A DNA stretch of 64,000 bases from the NCBI RefSeq assembly GCF_901827205.1, contig NZ_LR594675.1, positions 3,038,001 through 3,102,000 on the forward strand, written 5' to 3'. The DNA is from Variovorax sp. PBS-H4 (GTDB lineage Bacteria > Pseudomonadota > Gammaproteobacteria > Burkholderiales > Burkholderiaceae_C). The position numbers and the translations under genes are program-made. Below, one piece after another: positions 58,801 through 64,000 of this stretch; the stretch's first letter is position 1, and each line of letters opens with the position of its first letter. The notes under the pieces are model-generated. The model saw only the letters and a program-made list of their open reading frames with translations, had not been told where the DNA came from and ran no database searches.

Positions 58801-59380
58801 TCTTGTCGCTAGAGTCTCCGACCAGGCTCTTGTACAGGGTGATGAACTTGTGCGGGAACGGGCCGTAGGGCTGCTGGTTAAGCTCGCCCAGGCGCCAGAC
58901 ATGGGTGTCTGTTGCAACGTCGAACAGCACGCTCAGGTCGCCGTCCACCGTGCACACGACCTTGCGGCCGGGCAGCGTCTTGCACAGGTAGCCGATCACG
59001 TCGTCGGCCTCCATGCCCTTCTGCTGCATCACGGTCATGCCCAGGTCGAGTGCCATCTGGGTGATGGCCTCGCGCGCCTTGTTGAGCTCGACGTTGACCT
59101 CGTCGATCTTGTCGCGCCCGAGCTTGTAGTTCGGCAGGTAGGCTCGCCGGCGCGCCTTGGCGTTCTTGCCATCCCAGGTGAGGATGACCTGCCGGGGCGC
59201 GGCGCCGAAGTGCTCGAGGTCGGCAACGACCTTGTCCCAGAATTTGTCGACGCCGTACTCGGCGCCGTTGACCTGGACCTGCTTTCCGTCCTCGGTCTGG
59301 ACCTTGTAGCCGTAGTCGTGATCGGTGCCGCCCAGCAGGGCGGCGTTCAAGTAGCTGTTGCCGTCGATGAGAAGTCGCAT
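55814..59380 (-). CDS. polA: DNA polymerase I family protein with 5'-nuclease, 3'-5' exonuclease and polymerase domains
   Basis: An 1188-residue polymerase. Residues ~1-220: FEN-type 5' nuclease (EADDVIGYL, TVDGDLSVLFD, VGDSSDKIPGATGFG). Near 350: 3'-5' exonuclease motif ITADIETSS. Residues ~600-1170: family A polymerase with motif A CDFSGQELR, O-helix KIVNFGTNYD (Phe at the nucleotide-discriminating site, as in E. coli) and motif C IHDECVAS. It would copy the phage genome and remove primers. It is much longer than E. coli Pol I (928). It sits amid phage genes, so it is phage-encoded rather than the host polA. Confidence 0.92.
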   Translation of the reverse strand: MRLLIDGNSYLNAALLGGTDHDYGYKVQTEDGKQVQVNGAEYGVDKFWDKVVADLEHFGAAPRQVILTWDGKNAKARRRAYLPNYKLGRDKIDEVNVELNKAREAITQMALDLGMTVMQQKGMEADDVIGYLCKTLPGRKVVCTVDGDLSVLFDVATDTHVWRLGELNQQPYGPFPHKFITLYKSLVGDSSDKIPGATGFGDTKFVDMIRIFGVECLESMQDLILTGKLTSLREDIDDLLKAAAAPGATKEHSKDLKALAAGLQKVIDCKDQVALSWRCAELHVDKVNTLEGPLEIQAGMVKVWSSLAPERRVDALRRSYATNTLVHAGNYEEVKAKLAARFAESPFITADIETSSTDESDEWVEALNRALEKDGEDRLDALGHELTGGSITFGPNTQHTIYMTVDHLETDEHRNITLDQFREVLELIPHEKMHTVIHNRSFEFGVLYRHFGQAWKDNGWGGFVPNAIDTAIGASYQNENLPRGLKERSATHLGYKQTTYEEVTTRRGRVGTLTGGRVKSVYPVEIVPAVTKPNPKSTEAKPLKDIVVTPAVTEDWEERQYKMKELTAAHVLGYGCDDTMCTAALHTFFQLVMEIENTWNVYLEVEQRPQYLTSLANFQGVKISMAKLKEMERKDDERYAQGWATLRAFLLKHGWEGTVCPEFEGSLEPSDVKLAAGILLPDGEFSTRARKHNAMAAALREQFPDNDVASVLANYVESDNVEGVNQLVREHFTGEPQIKFNSPKQMQNLFYNVMGMTPRGFNALTEKQRDIPEMAAAFRKLRLIKDGKLTMSDLTKEERDILISKASTDDDLVEFSLARDPLTDENREALKAYQAVRSVMTRRSLFYKTYKAIPHWRTGRIHSNMNQCQAVTRRYSSSGPNLQQLPKLGEGSEFRGIVQPHKPTAVVVSCDFSGQELRLMAHLSKDENLTSCYVGDNKKDVHSLTAAASSKWLWDGEMSYETFVQRRKSDDKAIADKAEELRKDSKIVNFGTNYDMQAPALAIKLKVEDEVAQQFIDAKDAAMPGIGIWKDEVRKKVEEIGYASTLLGARRHLEEVLRSDNHWERSKAGRQGPNFEIQGSGAEQSKLSMGEMWDQGLFTGRYDAEFIAPIHDECVASVDAADRDHAVNFIREFHACMAQPYGGMTIPVVSSISIGPDFKHQIECGDEFDEAKIRAALAEIFDKEEVAA

Positions 59381-59745
59381 TCAGGTTCCTTTGCGGGTTT
59401 CGATTTCTTCCCCTGGCGCTCTCCGTCGATGAAGGCGGTGCGTGCGCTGAAGGCCGGCAGACCGCGCGGCTCTAGCCACATCGGGTACTCGCCGGAGGAG
59501 GGGTTTTCGGACGCCGCGGTCGCGGCGAGCTGGAAGGTGGGAGGCTCGGTGCTCTTGTGCATCACCACCTCGCCGGTGCGGACGGCGTTCGAAAGCCACC
59601 CGTACAGGAAGTTGCGCGTGACCCCCTTCGTCCTGGCGGCGGCGATCAGGCCGGCGCGCGTCTTGGGGGCCCGCAGGAGGCCCTCCAGGAGGGCCTTGGC
59701 GCGGCGAATCTTGGAGGCCTGGGAGTTGGGGTTCACCTTGGCCAT
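59347..59745 (-). CDS. Hypothetical phage protein, possible winged helix
   Basis: A 132-residue protein. SKIRRAKALLEGLLRAPKTR, GLIAAARTKGVTRNFLYGWL and VRTGEVVMH look like a DNA-binding winged helix; the tail is Ser/Lys-rich (GERQGKKSKPAKEP). It overlaps the polymerase start by 34 bases. Start at ATG 59745. Family not recognised. Confidence 0.5.
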   Translation of the reverse strand: MAKVNPNSQASKIRRAKALLEGLLRAPKTRAGLIAAARTKGVTRNFLYGWLSNAVRTGEVVMHKSTEPPTFQLAATAASENPSSGEYPMWLEPRGLPAFSARTAFIDGERQGKKSKPAKEPECDFSSTATAT

Positions 59746-59981
59746 TGGCGAACTCCACCGCGCTCCCGCAGGTCCTGGCAGGTCACGCATCGGATCTTCC
59801 CGAGAGCGAGGCGCTGGCCCAGATCGGCGTCGCATTCGATGCACGCGACGATCGGCCAGGTGCCATCGGGGTTCTGCACCTGCTCAGGCTTGACCTGGCG
59901 GCGCACGGCAGCGATCTGGGCTTCGGCCAGGGCGCGGGTCAGATCCGCGGCCCGGTCAAGGTTGTCAGCCTCCTGTGCCAT
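59733..59981 (-). CDS. TraR/DksA-like zinc-finger protein
   Basis: An 82-residue protein: a helical N-part (DLTRALAEAQIAAVRRQVKP) and four-Cys zinc finger CIECDADLGQRLALGKIRC-VTC. Short phage or plasmid TraR proteins bind RNA polymerase in the secondary channel and mimic DksA with ppGpp. Here it may shift host transcription during phage growth. It overlaps the next gene by 13 bases and the kinase gene by one. Confidence 0.72.
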   Translation of the reverse strand: MAQEADNLDRAADLTRALAEAQIAAVRRQVKPEQVQNPDGTWPIVACIECDADLGQRLALGKIRCVTCQDLRERGGVRQWPR

Positions 59982-60547
59982 CAGAGCAGCTCCGCCTGCG
60001 CGCCGCGCGACGGGCCCAGCCGATCGATGATCTTGCGGGCTTCGGCGTTCAGCTCTCCGATCGAGCCGTTGTTGCAGATCTGCTCGTTGATCAGGTCGTC
60101 TCGGATGCCGGCCTCCGACTCGTGCGCGGCGGCTACGCCGGTGAGCCCGACGTTGCCGGGGCGCCAGACGTGGAGGATGAGCCCACCGAACTGGCAGATC
60201 AGCTCCGCCTCGTTGGTGTAGCGCACGTCGGTGATGACGGCGTTGGGGCGGCCCATGCGGTCCCAGGCGTCGAGCGCGCGGCGCACCCAGATGCCCTGGT
60301 CAAGCACGTCTCGCACGCCCTTGCCGACCGCCTGCAGCGCATGGCGCCGCGTGCAGTTGAGCATGGGCGAGAAGCCTTCCTTGCCCTCGATCGTGTGGAA
60401 GAGCTCGAGAGGCTCCCCGGCGATGACGGAGACGGCTTCCTTCAGCGGGTCCGCGAATGAGATCCGGCGGTAGCCGGCTCGCACGAACTCCGCGCCCAAG
60501 GTGTCTTTGCCGGCCTGGGCTTTACCCGTGATTCCTATGAGTGACAT
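59981..60547 (-). CDS. Deoxynucleoside monophosphate kinase
   Basis: A 188-residue P-loop kinase of the T4 gp1/T5 dnk type: GITGKAQAGKDTLG near residue 5, RISFADPLKEAV, RHALQAVGKGVRDVL, ITDVRYTNEAELI and HVWRPG. It phosphorylates dNMPs to dNDPs for phage DNA synthesis, following ThyX in the pathway. Start ATG 60547; its end overlaps the TraR-like start (TGATG). A 26-base overlap with the upstream membrane protein gene also occurs. Confidence 0.87.
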   Translation of the reverse strand: MSLIGITGKAQAGKDTLGAEFVRAGYRRISFADPLKEAVSVIAGEPLELFHTIEGKEGFSPMLNCTRRHALQAVGKGVRDVLDQGIWVRRALDAWDRMGRPNAVITDVRYTNEAELICQFGGLILHVWRPGNVGLTGVAAAHESEAGIRDDLINEQICNNGSIGELNAEARKIIDRLGPSRGAQAELL

Positions 60548-60773
60548 GGCTGTTGTTGTTTTTGTTATTGAGCCAATTGAAGAAGCGCCGCCAGTAGTAG
60601 CTGCGAACTACGCTGACGACAGTGAAGAGCACCGTGATGCTCAGGTTCTCGAAGATCGACTTGTGCAGGTGCCACAAGGGGTCGACGATGAATTGCTGCA
60701 CGAGCAGAGAGATGAGGAAGGCGACGGCGGTGCCGGTCACGACCTCGAAGAGGGAGTGGCGCTTGGACTGCAT
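60522..60773 (-). CDS. Small membrane protein, DUF7220-like phage protein
   Basis: An 83-residue protein with two hydrophobic segments (VVTGTAVAFLISLLVQQFIV, ITVLFTVVSVVRSYYWRR). SLFEVV...NLSITVLFTVVSVVRSYYWRRFFN resembles a widespread small phage membrane protein (DUF7220 type) whose role is unknown. ATG 60773 follows the previous stop by one base. Confidence 0.65.
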   Translation of the reverse strand: MQSKRHSLFEVVTGTAVAFLISLLVQQFIVDPLWHLHKSIFENLSITVLFTVVSVVRSYYWRRFFNWLNNKNNNSHVTHRNHG

Positions 60774-60774
60774 G

Positions 60775-61086
60775 TCAGTTCCAGCGCGGAGGAGGGGCGT
60801 CTGCCAGAGCCAGCGCGTCAAGCATCAGGGACTTGCACTGCGCCTCGTCATAGGCGAGGCCCCAGGAGTGGATGGCAGCCTCGGCGGCTATCCCCGTGAG
60901 GTTCGTGGCCACGTCGGGGAATCCGGCTAGGGCGAGGGACCGACCGAGCATGACGATCCCAGCTATGGTCATCGCCTGGTAGAGGTAGGCCTGGCCTCGC
61001 ACAGCGAGTACCGATTCCTTCACCTCGGGTTGCCGCGCCTGCGCGGCCTGGACTTTTTGTTTTAGTTTTTGTGGGTCCATCTGCAT
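60775..61086 (-). CDS. Hypothetical phage protein (103 aa)
   Basis: A protein of 103 residues: a Lys/Gln-rich N-part (KLKQKVQAAQARQ) and a Gly/Ala-rich helical part with a moderately hydrophobic stretch (AMTIAGIVMLGRSLALAGF). ATG 61086 is one base after the previous stop; ATG 61080 is an alternative. Not recognised. Confidence 0.5.
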   Translation of the reverse strand: MQMDPQKLKQKVQAAQARQPEVKESVLAVRGQAYLYQAMTIAGIVMLGRSLALAGFPDVATNLTGIAAEAAIHSWGLAYDEAQCKSLMLDALALADAPPPRWN

Positions 61087-61087
61087 C

Positions 61088-62062
61088 TCACGTTGCGAGT
61101 GCGAAGAGGCTCTCACGCCACCGTTTGACCGTCTCCGGTCGCGGCGCTGTGCCCCGAAAAGGGTTGCCGAAGTCCTGTCGGAATTCGGCGGCGGAGATCA
61201 CGGTCGGCACGATCCTGTCGTACACGGCGCGCAGGCTCCACTCGCGATCAAGGTGGTTGATCGCATCGACCACGGCGGCCTCTCGTGCTACTCGCCCGGC
61301 GCGCGCGTCCGGCAGCCGGACCTCCCGAGCGGAGAGGCGCTTGGCAGAGAGCCCGCGCAGCACGACGTTCGCAGCCTGCAGGCAGGTGTGCGGCGTGTCC
61401 TCGTTCTCCAGTAGCGCCCGGGCGAGCGGGTGGGCGGTGCGCAGCGGCCGGATGCACAGGCCATCCAGCATGGCGTCGGAGGCCGGGCGATGCGCCTCGA
61501 TCGGGCGCGCGCCGAGGTTCGAGTACAGCGTCGTCGGCGTCGCCTCCAGCAGGTAGCCGGAGACGTGCAGACGAAGGCGCGAGATCGCCGAGCGCTCGAA
61601 CTTGCCCTTGCTGCGCTCGACCGAGACGGACAGGTTCTCCTGCCCCTCGACCTGCTGCGCCAGCGCGATGATCATGGCTGCGGGCTGGAACCACTGGCTA
61701 GGGCGCCGCGGAAGCCCGAACACGCGCCGGAAGGCAGTGCGCCCGAGCACGAAGCGATCCGACTCGATCGGCGTCATCGGCGTGCGCGCACCCAGCTGCT
61801 GGTCGACATAGCATTCCCAGAGGTTGATCAGGTCAGAGACATCACCCTTGAGTTGCGGCATCAGCCAGGAGTAGGGCGCGACCGGCGACGGCGGCTCGAA
61901 GAGGTGGAAGCCCGGCAGCTCGACCATCTCGGGCGCATCCAGCTCGAGCTCGCGCGAGCGCGCCTTCACCGCTGAAGCAACGCCGCCCTCTACGGCGGCG
62001 CTGATCAGCGTGCGAAGGGCCCGGCGCGGGTCAGCCCAGGACGGCAGCTTCCAGAGTCTCAC
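61088..62062 (-). CDS. Hypothetical phage protein (324 aa)
   Basis: A 324-residue soluble protein rich in Arg, Leu and Ala; QWFQPAAMIIALAQQVEGQE, KFERSAISRLRLHVSGYLLE and HLDREWSLRAVYDRIVPTVI are its more ordered parts. It overlaps the MazG-like gene by 32 bases. No domain recognised. Its place with nucleotide and replication genes might hint at an early function. Confidence 0.55.
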   Translation of the reverse strand: MRLWKLPSWADPRRALRTLISAAVEGGVASAVKARSRELELDAPEMVELPGFHLFEPPSPVAPYSWLMPQLKGDVSDLINLWECYVDQQLGARTPMTPIESDRFVLGRTAFRRVFGLPRRPSQWFQPAAMIIALAQQVEGQENLSVSVERSKGKFERSAISRLRLHVSGYLLEATPTTLYSNLGARPIEAHRPASDAMLDGLCIRPLRTAHPLARALLENEDTPHTCLQAANVVLRGLSAKRLSAREVRLPDARAGRVAREAAVVDAINHLDREWSLRAVYDRIVPTVISAAEFRQDFGNPFRGTAPRPETVKRWRESLFALAT

Positions 62063-62633
62063 GTTCGCCAGCCAGGTCGCGTTGCAGGGCGCGGAACTGT
62101 TCGTACTTCCCGGCGGGGAAGCGCTTGGCCAGCTTGGCCATGTTCACAGATCGGATGCGCGACACGGAGGCGTCGGACAGAGGCACCAAGCCTTGCTCGC
62201 GACCGGCGATCTGCGCAACCAGGACCAGCGAGAAGGCAGCAGGAATCGACAGCGGCGCCGTGCCGTATCCGACCCATCTCTTGGCGTGGTCGAGCAGCTC
62301 GTTGAGGGTGCTGTCGAGCATCTCCTTGCGGCCGTCGGGCGTCAGCGAGATAAACACCCTCAGCTCGTCTTCGACCTGGGCCTCGATGTCGGACATCGGC
62401 AGCCTGTCAACGATGAAGTCCTCGAGCACCTGCTTGGTAGCCTGGACGTAGAAGTCGGCGTCGCCGAGCTCCTCGATCGCATGGGTGCGGTCCTTGGCCC
62501 GCAGGTACTCGTAGGTCTCCGTGACCACGCCCATGATGGCATGCGCGAAGTCTTTGGAGGGGTCGCCGCTGACCTGGAAAAGACTGCGGACGAATGCGGG
62601 ATAGCTAGGCGCGGACGCCAGTTGGTTGCTCAT
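62031..62633 (-). CDS. MazG-like nucleotide pyrophosphohydrolase
   Basis: A 200-residue protein. VVTETYEYLRA then EELGDADFYVQATKQVLE is the E-x-x-E...E-x-x-D metal-binding pattern of MazG/iMazG helical pyrophosphatases. These remove non-canonical nucleotides or lower ppGpp; phages often carry them. The C-part (RFPAGKYEQFRALQRDL) is like the lid region. It overlaps the exonuclease gene by 29 bases. Confidence 0.7.
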   Translation of the reverse strand: MSNQLASAPSYPAFVRSLFQVSGDPSKDFAHAIMGVVTETYEYLRAKDRTHAIEELGDADFYVQATKQVLEDFIVDRLPMSDIEAQVEDELRVFISLTPDGRKEMLDSTLNELLDHAKRWVGYGTAPLSIPAAFSLVLVAQIAGREQGLVPLSDASVSRIRSVNMAKLAKRFPAGKYEQFRALQRDLAGERETLEAAVLG

Positions 62634-63345
62634 TATTTTTCTTCTTATTGAGAGCGAGTTCGAAAGTGTATTGCAAGTCGCCGTCCAGGTCCTTCATATT
62701 TTCAAGGGCCCAGCGCAGATACGACTTCGGCACTTGGGGCATCGGCTGCCCCTTGTGTTTGCCAAACGGCATCACCGCGACTTCCATGGGCGCGGCGCTC
62801 GCTTCGGCAAGTTGCCGCAGCGTGGCGCCGACTCGCTCACAGATGTGCTTGGTGAGGTAGTAGGCGGAGTAGATGTCAGACATCACTCGGTGCGCGCCCT
62901 CGGGCCGCGGCAGGCCCAGTGCGAACATCATGGTCGACAGCTTGTGGTCGTCCGCATCCGGGTAGATCTTGCGCACCCAACGCAGCGTGCACAGCTGCTG
63001 AGCGACGTTGATGTAGGGGGACAGGAACCTATGGTCGAACGAGATGCGGTGTCCGATGAGGACGACAGGGTCCGTCACCTTGCGCCCGTAGCAGCTCGGG
63101 TCGTCGACGCTGAAGTATTCCTCGATCGTCGGCGCGTGCTCGACGTCGGCGTTGGTCAAGCCGTGGATGCCTGACGCGCTGGGCGAGATCATGTACTGCG
63201 GGTCGATCAGGCTCTGGGTCTCCGACAGCACGTTGAAGTGCTCGTCGACCTCGATCCATCCCAACTCGCACACCTTGTCCTCGGGACCGGCGCCAGTGGT
63301 TTCGGTGTCCGCTACAAAGAAGCGGACGTTGTCGGGGATGCTCAT
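62605..63345 (-). CDS. DnaQ-like 3'-5' exonuclease with C-terminal DUF3820-like segment
   Basis: A 246-residue protein. DEDD exonuclease motifs: FVADTETTG near residue 11 (D, E), GHRISFDHRFLS near 105 and GAHRVMSDIYSA near 160 (H, D). The end VMPFGKHKGQPMPQVPKSYL matches the DUF3820 type fold often found after such domains. It may proofread or degrade DNA. ATG 63345 opens with the usual SIPDNVRFFV core; longer frames add unlikely residues. Confidence 0.83.
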   Translation of the reverse strand: MSIPDNVRFFVADTETTGAGPEDKVCELGWIEVDEHFNVLSETQSLIDPQYMISPSASGIHGLTNADVEHAPTIEEYFSVDDPSCYGRKVTDPVVLIGHRISFDHRFLSPYINVAQQLCTLRWVRKIYPDADDHKLSTMMFALGLPRPEGAHRVMSDIYSAYYLTKHICERVGATLRQLAEASAAPMEVAVMPFGKHKGQPMPQVPKSYLRWALENMKDLDGDLQYTFELALNKKKNNEQPTGVRA

Positions 63346-63536
63346 TGCGGGAGTCGGCTCAGCGCCGACCAGAAGGCATCCGCGCATCGCTGCGCGCAGT
63401 CCTCCGTGGTCAGCGCTGCGGCCTCCTCGCGGCTGATGCACTCCCCCGCGCGGGCCGCCCGCTCCCAGTCATGGAAGTAGGCGGCAACCGCGGCCTTGGT
63501 CACCGTGATGGTGGCTTCAGCTGCGGGGGTCTTCAT
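63342..63536 (-). CDS. Small hypothetical phage protein (64 aa)
   Basis: A 64-residue helical protein (TKAAVAAYFHDWERAARAGE, EEAAALTTEDCAQRCADAFW). Overlaps its neighbours by four and one base (ATGA and TGATG). Not recognised. The overlaps argue that it is real. Confidence 0.5.
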   Translation of the reverse strand: MKTPAAEATITVTKAAVAAYFHDWERAARAGECISREEAAALTTEDCAQRCADAFWSALSRLPQ

Positions 63537-64000
63537 CAGAACTTCGCCGGCAGGGTGCTGACGATCTTCAGCTTGGTCCAGGACATCGAGCCCTTCGACG
63601 CGTCCTCCGTCACGTAGTAGAACGTGAACGGGTTCTCGGGCATCTCCAGGCCGGGCGGCGGCTTGATGCCGGTCATCGCGAAGCGCGCCTTGGCTTCCAG
63701 GCTGGACTGGTAGGCCCGGAATGCGGGGATGCTCGACGACGACAGGGAGACCTGCACGATGTCGTGGAAGTCAGGCTCGTTCTCGCTGTTGAGCACGGCC
63801 ACCTGGGTGTCGATGAACTCGCGCTTGGCGGCCTTCGGGAAGTCTTCCTGCTCGATGAGGTACGTCAGGTACTCGCTGACCGGCTTGCCGATCCATTCGC
63901 GCTGCTCCTCGCCGATGACGTAGTCGATGACCTCGCCGTCGGAGCTGTAGCCGACGTAGGCCGAGCTCTTCTTGTCGTCGCCGCCGGGGGAGATTTCGAA
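63536..64000 (-). CDS. Hypothetical phage protein, partial (N-terminus beyond window)
   Basis: The frame is open from the window edge (codon 63998-64000) to TGA at 63536, giving 154 residues without the start. Parts such as AYVGYSSDGEVIDYVIGEEQ, DFPKAAKREFIDTQVAVLN and PENPFTFYYVTEDASKG are soluble and mixed. No family recognised. An internal GTG at 63802 exists but the upstream frame is clearly coding. Confidence 0.6.
   Translation of the reverse strand, partial: FEISPGGDDKKSSAYVGYSSDGEVIDYVIGEEQREWIGKPVSEYLTYLIEQEDFPKAAKREFIDTQVAVLNSENEPDFHDIVQVSLSSSSIPAFRAYQSSLEAKARFAMTGIKPPPGLEMPENPFTFYYVTEDASKGSMSWTKLKIVSTLPAKF

Noticed and set aside
55688..59893. 1400-codon plus-strand open frame opposite the DNA polymerase gene
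   Set aside because: It is the mirror of the polymerase reading frame; low-complexity Val/Leu/Arg/His product, no motifs and no ribosome site.

Overview
The window is GC-rich chromosomal DNA of a beta-proteobacterium of the order Burkholderiales, most likely Comamonadaceae (Variovorax-like). This is inferred from base composition, the Bug-type periplasmic receptors, the TRAP/CaiB/acyl-CoA dehydrogenase gene style and the oxidase arrangement. No 16S or other marker gene is present, so the genus is a guess.

Region 1 (1-12.7 kb) is mixed chromosomal background. It holds the end of an ABC-transporter binding protein, a TIM-barrel isomerase-like protein, a TetR regulator, a very large membrane protein ending in a patatin lipase domain, a PD-(D/E)XK-like protein, an acidic protein, a caa3-type terminal oxidase operon (lipoprotein cytochrome c, CoxB with fused cytochrome c, fused CoxI-III), a divergent di-heme cytochrome c, and an Rnk/GreA-type protein.

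Region 2 (13-44 kb) is one large catabolic island. A single TRAP permease (DctQM) is accompanied by four DctP receptors of two subfamilies. Around it are two luciferase-like flavin monooxygenases, a flavin reductase carrying an IclR-like sensor domain, three short-chain dehydrogenases, an AtuA-family protein, a SucCD-like CoA ligase pair, an enoyl-CoA hydratase, two acyl-CoA dehydrogenases, two CaiB/BaiF CoA-transferases, a nitronate monooxygenase, an iron-type alcohol dehydrogenase, a glutathione transferase, two Bug receptors and two HutC-type GntR regulators. The genes read as uptake, ring or chain oxygenation, CoA activation and beta-oxidation of an unknown carboxylate, perhaps terpenoid or alicyclic. 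Most promoter regions in the island carry versions of one motif (best copies CAAGTACTATTGACAG), which suggests a single regulon under the two GntR proteins.

Region 3 (44.07-64 kb, continuing past the edge) starts at a tRNA-Gly(CCC) gene. An integrase follows, then an early-gene block of a prophage transcribed leftward on the minus strand: AlpA-like regulator, a large lipoprotein, small membrane proteins, SbcC/SbcD-like recombination nuclease, HNH homing endonuclease, ThyX, RecU-like nuclease, a full three-domain family A DNA polymerase, TraR-like zinc protein, dNMP kinase, MazG-like pyrophosphohydrolase, DnaQ-like exonuclease and many small unknowns, mostly coupled by 1-8 base overlaps. The phage carries much of its own replication and nucleotide-supply machinery. 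No structural genes are in view. A short hairpin element with a compensatory base change occurs three times near gene starts in the leftmost part of this block.
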